Below are positions 34,535 to 46,258 of a stretch of 64,000 bases of DNA, piece after piece. The position numbers were made by a program, and so were the translations under genes. Below the pieces are notes generated by a model. That model ran no database searches, was not told the origin of the DNA, and worked only from the letters and a program-made list of their open reading frames with translations. The DNA is taken from assembly GCA_944474755.1 (NCBI GenBank), contig OX104113.1:65244074-65308073 (forward strand), read 5' to 3'. The DNA is from Limnoperna fortunei. Taxonomy: Eukaryota > Mollusca > Bivalvia > Mytilida > Modiolidae. Position 1 is the first letter of the stretch. Every line of letters starts with the position of its first letter.

Positions 34535-34619
34535 ATTTATCAAATATAAACAAACACTTGTTTATAGGAAGAGCTCGGCTACATGTGCAGCTCATTTTTA
34601 TTAAAATTTCAACAGATGA

Positions 34620-35425
34620 ACGGCTGACGGCGTTGTACTAGACAGTCTGCCAAAGAAAAAAAAATTGTGAAATATCACTGTTAACAATCCATAAAATCAT
34701 AACACAAACAATTACTGGAGTGTGGGTTTGAGGGGGGATCATATCGAGGAGCTGATCTGCACAAGTACGAGCTTCGAATAACATAAAGCTGATTTTTTAC
34801 TCAAACAAGAACTCTTTTAACGCTTTAAGTCCATGTCAATAACATATTCATAATAAGAAATCGTAACATTATCGTAAATAATGATATATTTATAGCGCAT
34901 AAAAAATAAACACGTGTGTGATTACCTTTGATTAATAGATTCGTTCAGCTGTGAAATGGTGGTAAAACAAAGGGAAAATGTATCCCCCTTTTTTTATTTT
35001 TATAGTTCTTAAATAAGTTAAACGAGATTTTCAGCAAAATGATGTAGGCAGTTGAGGCACGGTAACAAGACTATATCAAAAAGTCATTGCTGTTGAACAA
35101 AAAACTGTTTATTATATTGTATTTTCTTACGACATCTTTTTACTGTCGGAAACTGGATAAGGCATGCAAAAAATCCCGGTTTTATCGGAACAATATTGAA
35201 ATATTATAGATGGAAGTATAGATCAAAACACGTAAGACAATAATTGTTAGTTTTGTAAAAGAAAGATTAAAAATTTACAATTTATAGTTAAAATATTGAA
35301 ATTGTTGATTCATATTGATATTTGTAAATCTTGTTTAAATCATGTAGCAGTTTTTGTCATGCACTAAAAATATTACTAGACATCATGAGTTTTAACTAAA
35401 TTATTGGTATAGTGTTATTTCTTCG
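34620..35425. other. Gene-free stretch
   Basis: AT-rich, with no supported gene or repeat. Confidence 0.5.
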
Positions 35426-35427
35426 AT

Positions 35428-35560
35428 TTGATGTAATCTCAGTGGCCTTTCAACACTGGGATTGCGGGTTTGAATCTCACTGCGGCAGGTTGCACTCGGA
35501 CTTCCAGATTTCCTACCAATGGTGAGAGTTTTCTCTGGGTACTCTAGAGGGATTGTCTGT
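35428..35560 (+). mobile_element. Decayed SINE fragment
   Basis: Contains ATCTCAGTGGCC, GGGATTGCGGGTTTGAATCT (B-box region), CACTGCGGCAGG and TTTTCTCTGGGTACTC in the order of the SINE, with deletions between them. Confidence 0.7.
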
Positions 35561-35697
35561 CACGTTTGATAAATCTGTTCAACGCGGCTACTGAAACTGC
35601 AAAGAGTATTGTCAGAACACACTAGCGACCAATTAGTGCTAATACATTTCGTTGTTGATTATGAACATAAAATGTCGTCGTCCCCCCCTGAGGACCT

Positions 35698-35805
35698 GGG
35701 TGCCGTTTCATAAAGCGATCGTTAGCTTAACGTGCACGTTATCCCATTTAAATTGCATGGGATAACGAGCACGTTAATTAGCGATCGCTTTATGAAACGG
35801 CACCC
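35698..35805. repeat. 108 bp palindromic foldback element
   Basis: Arms of ~49 bp (GGGTGCCGTTTCATAAAGCG on the left; CGCTTTATGAAACGGCACCC on the right) with a few mismatches and a ~10 bp loop. It lies just upstream of a Tc1-like transposase relic. Confidence 0.85.
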
Positions 35806-35869
35806 TGTTCTAACACCCCGACACCGACAGGCATGCCTTAAAAGGATGTATCTTTTCTTATAAAAGCTG

Positions 35870-36345
35870 TTATTCAATATCTACAGCAAATAGCAGAACA
35901 AGAGTGTAAAGAACGTTTTGAAAGCAGTTGGAAAAAGACGTTTGGGGTTTAGACATAAAACCTGGTCCAGTTATTTTCCAGAACCTTTGTCCAGGAAGAA
36001 GCGATGATGTAACAGCCGTCCGAAACATCAACAAAGTCTTAAGACGACCCCATATCATACCACATTTTGCAATTCATCAAAACAATACATTCCAGGATTA
36101 TAACGCACGTGCGCCGCATGCAAACAGCAACACGTGGTTTCTTGATTCCAGATCTGAATCCTATTTAGCATTTATGAGACGAAGTTAAAATACGGTTAAA
36201 TGTAGAGAAACCCAGTCCCAAAACTACACCTGACGTTTTCGGCGTTTCAAAGAGTAGGGGCACGAATTTCAATGGCGTTCATAAATCGTCTGATCAACTC
36301 AGATCACCAAAGATGTGCCGCTGGTGTTAGACATTGACTAAATTA
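35870..36345 (+). pseudogene. Tc1/mariner-type transposase relic
   Basis: Translated pieces match the C-terminal half of Tc1-family transposases in order but in shifting frames: FQDYNARAPHAN (the DNARPH region with the second catalytic Asp) in one frame, a SPDLNPIEHLW-like segment (about 36140-36175) in another, and WARIS-FINRLI-S-RCAAGV-like text (about 36260-36330) near the end. Stops and frameshifts separate them, so it is dead. Confidence 0.6.
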
Positions 36346-36349
36346 TTGA

Positions 36350-37055
36350 CTAAAATGCCATTAAATCATTAAAACGCTGTGACATTGTGTAACTCAGACG
36401 TTTGAGAAAACATTATAACATGAGAGACTGTAAATACACGAAACTTAGCAGAGAATTTACGTGGGATTTTTCTTCAAGCTGTGGACCGTACTAATCCTGA
36501 AAGTGGTTGGGATATTGATTTTGCATGTATACGGCTTGGCATAATATCAAAACCTTTCAACAATTTATCGAGCGAGTGATCATAATCAGCAGTAGACGAT
36601 TTTCTGTCAATCTTAACACTCGAACAAAAATTAACAATATTTTTTTCAAATAAAAGGTAGATTTACATAATATTATTCAAATAAAATATATATTTTCATT
36701 GGTATTAATATAATTCTTGTTATATAAGCTGTCATATGGTGAATCACTGTAACATTGCCAAACATTTAAAAATAGCCCAGAAATTAAAGTAAAAAACAGT
36801 TTTCCAAAAATGATCTTTTCCGTTCTGGAAAAATGAATCTACAAAAGTGATTTCACCAATAATATTTGATCAAATCATAGTAAGTACTCGCAAACAAAAA
36901 CTACAAAAAAAACGGGTAAGTTATGAGTATTTTATTTTAGTTGTGGTATAATATTTAAAAAAAAATGGGTCAGTAGCCCGTAAACAAATTTGGTGTAAAA
37001 TAATTAATAATAAATTTAAACAATACAAAAGTAATTGGTAACAACAAGAGGTAAT
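36350..37055. other. Gene-free stretch
   Basis: AT-rich, with no supported gene or repeat. Confidence 0.5.
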
Positions 37056-37059
37056 TTTT

Positions 37060-37326
37060 GTGTTTGTTTGAATGTTTTAACGCAACTTTCAGCAATTTTT
37101 CAGCTATATCATGGCGTCCAGTTTTTATTGAAAGGAGGAAGTCGGAGTACCAGGAGAACCCCCAACCCCCCAACCTTCGATATGAAATCTGGCTATCTTT
37201 TTCAATTAAGATTAGAGTCCATCACACCCTGCCAACACTGAGACTCGAACCCGCAATCTCAGTGTTGAGAGACCACGTCAATCAACAGTAGACAAACTAC
37301 CTTAACCATTCGACCACCGAGGCCCT
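37060..37326 (-). mobile_element. tRNA-headed SINE
   Basis: Plus-strand text runs TTTGTTTGAATGTTTTAACG, TCAGCTATATCATGGCGTCC, CGAACCCGCAATCTCAG and CATTCGACCACCGAGGCCC, i.e. a nearly full-length copy in reverse orientation with a poly-C expansion in the middle. Confidence 0.85.
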
Positions 37327-37582
37327 ACAATATAGAAATTTACTTCCATGGGTAATTTGCCTACAAAGTTTATTTTTCAATGCGATATTGTCCACTAAAT
37401 TTTTTTTAATACCAATACAATTGAAAATTTGATAAGAATTGAGTAATTACATTCACAATGTTTAGTAACCGTAGGTAACATTGTTTTTTGATCGCAAATA
37501 ACAAAGTAATTATTTTACTGACTTTATATATCTAATAATTTTTAATACGAAGAGACAGGATAAAATAGTAGTGGTTCTTGTT

Positions 37583-38404
37583 AAGTCGCCCAAAAAAATT
37601 TTTTTTGGGAGACTTATTGTGTTTGCACCGTTTCTTATTATTATTATTATTATTATTATTCTTTTCCACACATTTTTCTTAATCATGAACTTGTCCGACA
37701 CATTTTTTGAAAACGCTTTGACCAATCAAGATAAAACCTGCTGAGGTGGGTGGAGGGTTACTCAGAGGGGTGCCATCCACTTTTGAAATTTTCAAAATGG
37801 CCGCCATTTTCAAAATGGCCGCCGTTAAAGATTTTTGGCCCCCTCTCAGATCTCGGAGATGGGTGGATGGATTTTAATGAAAATTGGTACACTGGTAGAG
37901 TTAACCATCCTGAGCAGTGTGGCGAAAAAAAATTTGACGCGAATGCCGCCATTTTAAAATCGCGGCCATTTTATCACACCCGCCCCCCAAAAATGTCAAC
38001 TTTGTCCGATTTCAACGAAATTTGATTTCTAGACGTATTTTGATGTACTGTCAAGATAAAACCTGCTGAGGTGGGTGGAGTGTCACTCAGAGGTGTGCCA
38101 TCCACTTTTGAAATTTTCAAAATGGCCGCCATTAAAGATTTTTGGCCCCCTCTCAGATCTCGGAGATGGGTGGATGGATTTCAATGAAAATTGGTACACT
38201 GGTAGAGTTAACTATCCTGAGCAGTGTGGCGAAAACAAATTTGATGCGAAAGCCGCCATTTTAAAATGGCCGCCGTTTTACCACACCCGCCCCCCAAAAA
38301 CGTCAACTTTGTCCGATTTCAACGAAATTTGATTTCTAGACGTATTTTGATGTACAGCTGTACTGATTTGCATGGAATACTATCCATGGGGATTTGGGCG
38401 ACTT
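37583..38404. mobile_element. Terminal-inverted-repeat element with internal ~315 bp duplication
   Basis: AAGTCGCCCAAA at 37583-37594 and its complement TTTGGGCGACTT at 38393-38404 bound the element. Inside are two copies of a ~300 bp block (about 37729-38044 and 38053-38345) containing TGGCCGCCATTT, CTCTCAGATCTCGGAGATGG and TGTCCGATTTCAACGAAATT. An ATT microsatellite lies near the left end. The duplicated block is open in one frame in both copies, but I see no domain and treat it as non-coding. Confidence 0.65.
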
Positions 38405-38409
38405 CTGTG

Positions 38410-39090
38410 TTGGCATCCCAACACAATCATGTTTAATTTATTATCTCTTTTCTTTTGTCTTAAGATTCAAAATAGGATTGGTATACATTAGGAAGAAGAA
38501 TACTGCTAAAATATAGTACTTGGTTATTAAACATGCTACTTGCGAAGGACCATAATAGTACAACACCACAATTATTGCCCTCAACTTCTCGTTGAAAATA
38601 AAGTTCCTAATAAAAGCTGTAAATATATCTTGCAATATTTCTAACAAAGCTTTTTTTTTGCTTTGGGATACTTATTTTAAAGAAGAGTTGTTGAAGAAAA
38701 TTGTGATATGAAACATTTGATTAAATATGGTGGATTTTGAAGTAATTTAGTCCAATGAAAGAAGGACAAATTTACTGTTTTCAGAATCTGTTGGACTTCA
38801 TCACGGGTAGGGATGGTTTCAACATGTAAAAAAATAGGAATGGTAAATTTGCCTGATTTAAAAAAAAATAGTGTTACTAAATTGTACTTTAGCCCAAAAA
38901 ATGCTATTCCAAAATGCGATGATGCTATTATTTTTAAATGAATGTTTGTTATAATAAACTTATTCAGGTCTGTATTTTTCCCCCGCGTTTTAGTAACCAC
39001 GCATTGTTTGTTACAAACTTGGTCGATTGACACGTGCTCGGGTTGAAATTGACGTCAGATAATATTGCATATAAAGGCACAATACAGTAC
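38410..39090. other. Gene-free stretch
   Basis: No supported gene; the minus-strand frame at 38677-39033 has no recognisable domain. Confidence 0.5.
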
Positions 39091-39098
39091 AAATAACA

Positions 39099-39392
39099 GG
39101 GGCGGATACAGGATTTTTGAAAGGGGGGGGGGCGTAAAAAGGGGATATCGGTAAAGGAAGACCATGAACAAGGTTGTTATAGTGTTCAGTAACCTTTATT
39201 TGGTACAGTATATACAACAGCGATATCATAATAAACGAATTAGTACCGTTAATACATTAATTTATGGCGAGGACGAGCGGGGATTACATTTTTGTCTTTG
39301 GCGCTGGTTGTTACCCTCCCTGTTCTCTCTTTTTTTCCTTTCCTTTTTTTTAAAGGGGGTGTACGCCCCTATCTCCCCTGGATCCGCCACTG
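39099..39392. mobile_element. hAT-like MITE
   Basis: GGGGCGGATACAGGAT at the left and CCTGGATCCGCCACTG at the right are inverted ends. AATAACA flanks both sides (39092-39098 and 39393-39399). The interior, including TATAGTGTTCAGTAACCTTT and GGCGAGGACGAGCGGGGATT, matches the MITE in P450 intron 2. Confidence 0.8.
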
Positions 39393-39399
39393 AATAACA

Positions 39400-40250
39400 C
39401 GTCTTAAAAGCACGCATTAAGTTAAATACTTAGTCCGTGTGCTTGTTTGACTCATTTCCTGAAGAAATTACATTTTGAACTTTTTGTACCGGATCTTGTT
39501 TTACTAAAAAGTTGGTAATGTTAAGGAAAACGATCAAATAATAGCAAGTTGATGGAATTCCGCGAGTATTTTTTAGCATATACGATATAAACATGTATTG
39601 CTTTTTACTATGGAGGTATTAGACGGCGCTTTGGCTGTTAAGCTTGACACACTTTTTCATTACGGAGTTATTTTCCCTGTCGAAAAAAAAGACTTGTGTG
39701 CAGATAAACTTTGAAACCGTAAGATATTTTGGAACAAAAGTTGTTCCAACATGGTCAGTTATGGATCGTTATACTTTGTTACATATCGCGCAAAGAATTT
39801 TGACGACTCCTTATATGAGTTACTTCCCCTTCTTTATTGCAAATAAAATTTGTACCACTGTAATTTATGAACCTGATGTGATAAAGACTTGGGGTTTTCA
39901 CCGTTGGTTATCATTGACCTTGATCTTAATAAAGGTCACAAGTTCACATGTCAATGTCCCATACTAATGTTGACCATTTGTTATGTGCATATCTCCTTCT
40001 TAACCATAAGGGATACAAAACTGAAATCTTAACCAAAATGTAAATCTAACTTTTTAAAATTGGCCTTTTGTTAGAGTTATCTTACCTATATCAATGCAAT
40101 TTATTGTAAATAACGATATATCTGTAACTATAACGAATATTTAGAAAGGAAATTTACTTTTGGTCATCATTGACTTTGACCTTAAAAATGGACACAATGT
40201 CAAAGGTCAAGGTCACGTTTTAGATGTCCACATTGTCTGGTTCGCTACTC
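39400..40250. other. Gene-free stretch with AGGTCA-rich repeat
   Basis: No supported gene. Around 39915-40225 the text repeatedly contains AGGTCA half-sites in direct and inverted orientation (CATTGACCTTGATCTT, TCAAAGGTCAAGGTCAC). Related segments follow at 40840-40885 and 46290-46440, so this is a dispersed repeat. Confidence 0.5.
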
Positions 40251-40252
40251 CT

Positions 40253-40610
40253 TTGATTGATTGGGTGTTTCCTCTACGTCCATCGAGCAATATTTCAGCT
40301 ATATTCAGGACGAGAACAAGTTAAAAACCAATAAATCAACTGAAAAAAAGGTTGGGATGGGACACAAGGAACACAATTTTGACTGCCACTGGAAAAGTAT
40401 TTTAGCCTTTTGTTGCTGCTACCATGAGCCTACTCTTTTTCGAAATCTACAAAACGGTCTTTATCGTGAAAGGAGCGTCATTCTCCAAACACGTCACCCG
40501 TTGCGGTGCGCGGCCAGGCTTTCCGTATGATTACCTGACAACCTTTAACGAGAGGTTCCGGGGACGCTCTGGTCTGCTCTGTGGGTCGAGCACTGGCAAC
40601 GCTCTCAGTA
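40253..40610 (+). repeat. TTGATTGATTG-headed interspersed repeat, copy 3
   Basis: Matches the copies at 8664 and 23080: TACGTCCATCGAGCAATATT, CCTACTCTTTTTCGAAATCT and GCGCGGCCAGGCTTTCCGTA in order. Confidence 0.75.
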
Positions 40611-41337
40611 TGTTCCTAGCTACTCCTTTGAAACGTATCACAGATAGGCACTAAATTATAATTGTTAAATGTTGGCTTTACAAAGGCGCAACTTTTGTCA
40701 CATTGCGAGGCACGGGAGTTTACTTTATCGTATAGGAATTATCTCCCGTTACAGCCATTTGATAATTAGTTTTTTATTCATAACTCATTAACTGTTGATA
40801 GTAGAGGCGTGGGGTCTTCACCAAAGACCATTTTGACCCTTGACCTTAAAAACAGATACAAGGTCAAAGGTCAAGTTAATCTAATTTTTAAATTTTTTTA
40901 TTATTTATCTTTCATATCTTAATAACTATACGAGATATTGACATAGGATCTTAAATGTTGATCATTGTTTACCTTCGTCATGGTTAAGATCGTGTTTAAC
41001 TTCAAGGGAAATTCCTTTTTTAAATTTTTTTTCATTGTCCATGTATATGCAGTGGTTCATCCTAATAAATTCTTAGTTTTGATGCATAATATACTCACTC
41101 AAAAAAGAAACGCAACATAAAAAAAAATAGGAATTTTACTTCATATATTATTTTAACAATTTATCATATAAAAAATTGATACATAAATGTAAAAATTGGC
41201 ACACTTCTTGTTCATGACTTCTTTTAACATGGAATTTAACATTTTGTTGCATATTGTCAATAAATCACGCAAAAATGTCAGCATCAGTTGTGCTCACCAT
41301 TTGCTTGTAACACAGCCCTTACTCTTCTTGGCATGGA

Positions 41338-42290
41338 TTCAATTAAACGTCGAGTACGAACACCACGTGGTATCCTTTGCCACATACTGAAATGCCTGCT
41401 CTAATTGTTGCAGATTTTCCGGCGGTGGTTGTTGTTGGTGCACGCGCCAATCCAGTTCATCCCACAGATGTTCAATTGGGTTAAGATCCGGAGATCGTGA
41501 TGGCCAACGGATCACAATGACATTCTGTTGCTCGGAAAAATCTACTGTTACACGTGCTGTACGTGGTCGGGCATTGTCGTGTTAAAAAATTTCTCTTTGA
41601 ATGTCAATTACGGGCAATAAATGCAGCCGTATAATTTCGTCTCTATACCTAACAGCTTTAAGACTGCATGCCTTGGATATGTATCAGCTGCGTGTTCCTG
41701 GCGTAAGATATAGCGACCCACATCATAACACTGCCTCCGCCAAAATTGTCTTTTTCTACAACACAGTTTTGCGCAAAACGTTCATTTCGGCGCCTGTACA
41801 CTCGTATGCGACCATCTCGCTTTTCAACCTGAAAACGTGACTCATCGCCGAACCACACTCTTCTCCAGTTCTTTAAATTCCATACACGAACGGTAGTACA
41901 CCATCTAACCCTTGCTCGGCGGTGTTGGCGTCTCAGTGTTGCTCCGACGTAAGGTCTTTTCCCCCGCAATCCATGAGAGCGTTACCGATTGCATACTGTC
42001 AGTGGTGATATACGGCACATCTCAGGGACGTTTACAGCTGTTTCTGTTGCTTCAATAGTCCTGTTCCGTAGATGGAATAAACTAATGTAACGATCCTGCG
42101 CCCGAATTGTAACACGCGGACGATCTGAACGTAGTCGGTCTGTCGTAGTACCAAGCTGCTGGTAGCGTCTCCAAAGGCGTGAAATTGTGCAACGATGAAC
42201 ATTGTACGTTCAGGCAATAGCATTCTGTGATTCTCCGGCCTCGATTCGACCGATAGCGATATTCCAGGTAGCAGCATCTAACCTTGGCAT
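41338..42290 (-). pseudogene. Tc1-like transposase pseudogene
   Basis: Reading from ATG at 42290, the minus strand encodes a helix-turn-helix region (AIGRIEAGESQNAIA), then LWRRYQQLG and a DRPRVT-like segment, then the DDE catalytic domain. The first Asp is in VWFGDESRFQV, followed by GGGSVMMW. The second Asp is in the DNARP segment near 41555, and the Glu is in SPDLNPIEHLWDEL near 41470. In-frame stops and at least one frameshift break it, so no functional enzyme is made. The longest intact piece is 41658-41969. Confidence 0.85.
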
Positions 42291-42639
42291 AGCGTCACCT
42301 CATCAGAATTTTATTTTTCTAATGCAGTCAAGAAAAGAAATAGCGGGGTTTTATACCGAGTTAAAAAAAATACGCATGATTTGCACGTGAAAGTAGACCC
42401 TGTTTTAGCAATGCGTAATTCATAGTGTGTTCCAGATTTCGACCACAGTCCTTCACGGGGTAGATGAACTTAAATGCTTTCACCTGGACACTTTCAGTTA
42501 AGGTGTGATTATGATGTTGTGTATATATATTTGAATATTTATAGGTTATTTGTCGGCAAAAAATGATTTGAAAAAACTTATCCGATGTTCTTTTCGCACA
42601 ATATACCAAATACGCATGCTATGGTCCATCTATTACAGA

Positions 42640-45600
42640 CTCTTTCAAACGAACTAGACGGGGCACAAAGGCCGGTCGCAATCATTTTCGGCCCATATCT
42701 ACAGTAATTAGGCCTTTTCAGTCCATTTCTAGAAACGAAACAGCTGGTGTTGATTTCCGAAATTTGACTCTAATAAAAACTAAAACACTGCCGGAAAATG
42801 TCAACCAGTCTATATCTGTTATCATCAGAGAACGCAACACTACACCAAAAACATCTGTCGGTGTATGCCATTCCAACCTTAAACGTATTCCCAAACGAAT
42901 TAACAATTGTACATCTATGAATTTAGTTACCTTAAACTGTCGATCTGTTAAAAACAAGACTCATGCACTAGACGACTTCATTACATCTAATGACATAGAC
43001 ATTTTAGCCATCACAGAAACGTGGCTTGGGACTGCTGTGGACAAAGCCGTAATATCCGAAATGCTCCCAGACGGATACAATATCCAACATGTTTCAAGAA
43101 ACAACCAGAAAGGTGGCGGCGTTGCAATGATTCTCAAAGACAATATCACATGCAAGTCTCCGTCCAATCTTGGAGTGTTCTCGCACTTTGAGTATATCGA
43201 CAAACTGATTTGCATCAACGATATTCGATTTAGACTTATTGTTGTTTATAGACCCCCGCCGTCAAATCGAAATGGGCTCCGAAATGCTACATTCTTTAAT
43301 GAATGGTCACAGTTCTTAAATAGTGTTTCGTCGACAACGGAGGAGTTATTATTGACAGGGGATTTCAACTTCCATGTGGATGACCAAAACGACAAAGATG
43401 CAAAAACTTTTCTAAGTATCCTAGATGACCACGGGCTCGAACAACATGCCAAGGGTATGACTCATGTGAAAGGTCACACTCTTGATTTAGTGATTACCAA
43501 AGTCGGTAGTAATGTCCTGTCGGATACCCCGAGAGTTTTTGATCCTAGTCTGTTTGATAACAAGGGCCAGGCATCAGGTGACCATCTTGCTCTGAAGTCA
43601 TATCTGGCCTTGTCGAAACCAGCGAAACAGAGACGTTCTATAAAATATCGTAAAACTGGAGATATAGATATAACCAGCTTTATCCAAGATATAGAAAATT
43701 CCAACTTGTTAACTGAACCGGTTGGTGACGTTACTCAGTTAGCGGATATTTATTCGTCTGAACTTGAGTCCATACTTGATCAACATGCGCCAGTACAAAC
43801 GAAAATAATAAGAGTTCGACCTAATACTGAATGGTACTCTGCCGACTTACGAGTTGCTAAACAAGATAGTCGAAAAGCAGAAAGATTGATGCTCAAGACC
43901 GGGTTGACCGTCCATAAAGAAATATATAGAAACAAACGGAATACAGTGAGTAAACTCATTCTGAAATCGAAACAGGATTACTATTCGTCCAAAATAGAAG
44001 CTTGTGGCAACGATCACAAAAAACTCTACAAACTCACCAACAACTTGATGGGCAACAAGAACGAGACAGTGTTACCGTCGCACAACAATTTGAGCCAGTT
44101 GTCCAATAGATTTGCTGATTTTTTCTGTGATAAAATTGAAACTATCAGAAATTCATTGACTTTCGATAATCAGTCTAACGTAAAAGCCGATCCATTACGT
44201 GCTGATATTGAGTTTAGTGGAAAACAGCTTCAAAACTTTGATCCGGTGTCAACCGACGAAGTTCGCAAGATCATAATTAAAGCTGCCTCTAAGTCATGTG
44301 AACTTGATCCCGTTCCTACAAGTCTTCTCAAATCGTGTCTCGAACCCCTGGTGCCGATTATCACCAATATCATTACGACATCTTTAAGCGAATCATGTGT
44401 GCCTGATTCCTTCAAAAAGGCACTTGTGCGTCCTTTAATTAAGAAACGTGGTTTGGACCCAGAATCCTTGAAAAACTACCGGCCAGTGTCGAATTTACCG
44501 TTTATATCTAAAGTATTAGAAAAAGTTGTTTCCGCTCAATTGCAACACCACTTAGACTCCAACGACCTACATGACACTGTTCAATCTGCATATCGAACGA
44601 ATCACTCTACGGAAACAGCATTGCTAAAGGTGCACCACGATATCGTTACAGCTTTAGATGAAAACAAGTGCGCAGTATTGGTAATGCTTGACCTTTCTGC
44701 GGCGTTCGACGTAATTGACCATTCTATCCTTTTTCAACGGCTACAATATTCATATGGTATATCTGGAAATGCACTCATGTGGTTAAAATCCTACCTATGT
44801 AAAAGAACTCAGTCCGTTACAATTGATGGCGTGCAATCTAACAGTCTACAACTTAAGTATGGTGTACCTCAGGGATCGGTGTTGGGACCCAGGATCTACT
44901 GTATGTTCGCAAAGCCCATAGGCGAGATATGCAAGCGACATCGCATGAGCTACCACTGTTATGCGGATGACACACAAGCATACCAGGTCATCAAACCTAT
45001 AGACAACTGGGACGCTGTTGCGGAACATTTTGAAGCTTGTTTAAAAGACATAAGTTTGTGGATGCAATCGAATTTGTTAAAGTTAAACCAAGACAAAACC
45101 GAGCTAATTATATTTGTACCAAAACAACGTCCGAATGTTTTCTCCGAGTGTGCTCTTAAATTCAATGATTGTGTTGTACAAGATGCCGAATTCGTCAAAA
45201 ATCTTGGCATGTATTTCGATAAAACAATGTCTATGGCAAAGCAGGTGTGTGAAATTTCGAAATCATGTTACTTCCACATCAGGAATATAGGACGAATAAG
45301 ACCTTTTATAAGTACTGATGCGTGTAAGACACTAGTTTCATCATTAATAACATCTCGTCTGGATTATGGCAATGTTTTACTTTACGGCATAAATGACTGT
45401 TATCTGGATAAATTACAACGGGTCCAGAATACGGCTGCACGATTAATTACAAGAACACATCGGTATGAACATATTACACCAGTTCTAGTGTCTCTGCATT
45501 GGCTGCCTGTGAAATTTCGACCTCTATACAAGATCTTGACTTTCACACACAAGGCTATCTATGGTCATGCCCCGCACTACATCAAAGAACTTGTGAAACG

Positions 45601-46225
45601 CCATCGACCACCCAGAACATTACGTTCGCAAACAAACATTAGACTTGAGCAGCCAAAATGTCGAACCAAAACTTATGGTGAACGCAGATTCGATGTATCC
45701 GCAGCAAGAGCATGGAACAATTTACCATGTAGTTTACAAAATACCCAGTCATTCGAACTTTTTAAGAAACATTTAAAAACTCATTTGTTCAGATTGGCGT
45801 ACTCATAACATTTTTACTGGTTTCTTTTAGTGCTATTGACATAGGACATTATTATGTATTATTGCTAAATTATTGTTTCAAACTGTGATACACAATTTTA
45901 ATCTTTAAGTTTAATTCCTTTATGGCGTTTCAATATACTGGAATATCTACTTACAATTTTGAGTTGGTTACTTACTGCAAAATTTATTTATTTTATCTTT
46001 TTAATTCATTTTAACAGGGATGTCCAAAACAAGGTTTATTTAATCCCTGATTTTAATAGATTTTTATAAAATTTTTATGCCTGTTTATTGTGCAGAATTT
46101 TTTATTTATATATTTTTTATTTCATTTAATTTAATTTTTATGTATTTTTGTATTGTAACACTGTATATATTATGTATGTAAAGCGCCTAGAGTAATTGTC
46201 ATTAGTTTGGCGCTATATAAGCCTT

Positions 46226-46258
<33 letters not shown>
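42640..46258 (+). mobile_element. LINE (CR1/L2-like), nested in a Tc1-like transposon
   Basis: Extends from an unresolved 5' boundary (about 42.4-42.7 kb) through the intact ORF to a 3' UTR ending GGCGCTATATAAGCCTTG followed by a (TAA)n tail at about 46225-46258. The tail abuts the right terminal repeat of the host Tc1 element. Confidence 0.85.
42764..45808 (+). CDS. Non-LTR retrotransposon ORF2 (endonuclease and reverse transcriptase), intact
   Basis: An uninterrupted frame of ~1014 codons; it is open further upstream without an ATG, so the true start is uncertain. N-terminal APE-type endonuclease: LNCRSVKNK (about 55-63), ITETWLG (about 81), GDFNFHVDD (about 200) and SGDHLAL (about 270). 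Reverse transcriptase: NYRPVSNLPFISKVLE, LDLSAAFDVID with the first catalytic Asp (about 641), GVPQGSVLGP (about 699) and YADDTQAY with the catalytic pair (about 732). The C-terminus RAWNNLPCSLQNTQSFELFK is typical of the Jockey/CR1/L2 assemblage. Established role: target-primed reverse transcription. No gag-like ORF1 was seen upstream. The intact frame implies a young copy. Confidence 0.93.
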   Translation: MTLIKTKTLPENVNQSISVIIRERNTTPKTSVGVCHSNLKRIPKRINNCTSMNLVTLNCRSVKNKTHALDDFITSNDIDILAITETWLGTAVDKAVISEMLPDGYNIQHVSRNNQKGGGVAMILKDNITCKSPSNLGVFSHFEYIDKLICINDIRFRLIVVYRPPPSNRNGLRNATFFNEWSQFLNSVSSTTEELLLTGDFNFHVDDQNDKDAKTFLSILDDHGLEQHAKGMTHVKGHTLDLVITKVGSNVLSDTPRVFDPSLFDNKGQASGDHLALKSYLALSKPAKQRRSIKYRKTGDIDITSFIQDIENSNLLTEPVGDVTQLADIYSSELESILDQHAPVQTKIIRVRPNTEWYSADLRVAKQDSRKAERLMLKTGLTVHKEIYRNKRNTVSKLILKSKQDYYSSKIEACGNDHKKLYKLTNNLMGNKNETVLPSHNNLSQLSNRFADFFCDKIETIRNSLTFDNQSNVKADPLRADIEFSGKQLQNFDPVSTDEVRKIIIKAASKSCELDPVPTSLLKSCLEPLVPIITNIITTSLSESCVPDSFKKALVRPLIKKRGLDPESLKNYRPVSNLPFISKVLEKVVSAQLQHHLDSNDLHDTVQSAYRTNHSTETALLKVHHDIVTALDENKCAVLVMLDLSAAFDVIDHSILFQRLQYSYGISGNALMWLKSYLCKRTQSVTIDGVQSNSLQLKYGVPQGSVLGPRIYCMFAKPIGEICKRHRMSYHCYADDTQAYQVIKPIDNWDAVAEHFEACLKDISLWMQSNLLKLNQDKTELIIFVPKQRPNVFSECALKFNDCVVQDAEFVKNLGMYFDKTMSMAKQVCEISKSCYFHIRNIGRIRPFISTDACKTLVSSLITSRLDYGNVLLYGINDCYLDKLQRVQNTAARLITRTHRYEHITPVLVSLHWLPVKFRPLYKILTFTHKAIYGHAPHYIKELVKRHRPPRTLRSQTNIRLEQPKCRTKTYGERRFDVSAARAWNNLPCSLQNTQSFELFKKHLKTHLFRLAYS

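Noticed and set aside
37750..38332. Duplicated small protein genes
   Set aside because: They are part of a repeated block inside a terminal-inverted-repeat element, without domain, splice sites or promoter that I can defend.
39644..39967. 107-codon plus-strand frame
   Set aside because: It runs into the AGGTCA-rich dispersed repeat and has no recognisable domain.
42764..45808. Large frame as a host gene
   Set aside because: Endonuclease and reverse transcriptase motifs, plus a (TAA)n tail, make it a LINE ORF.
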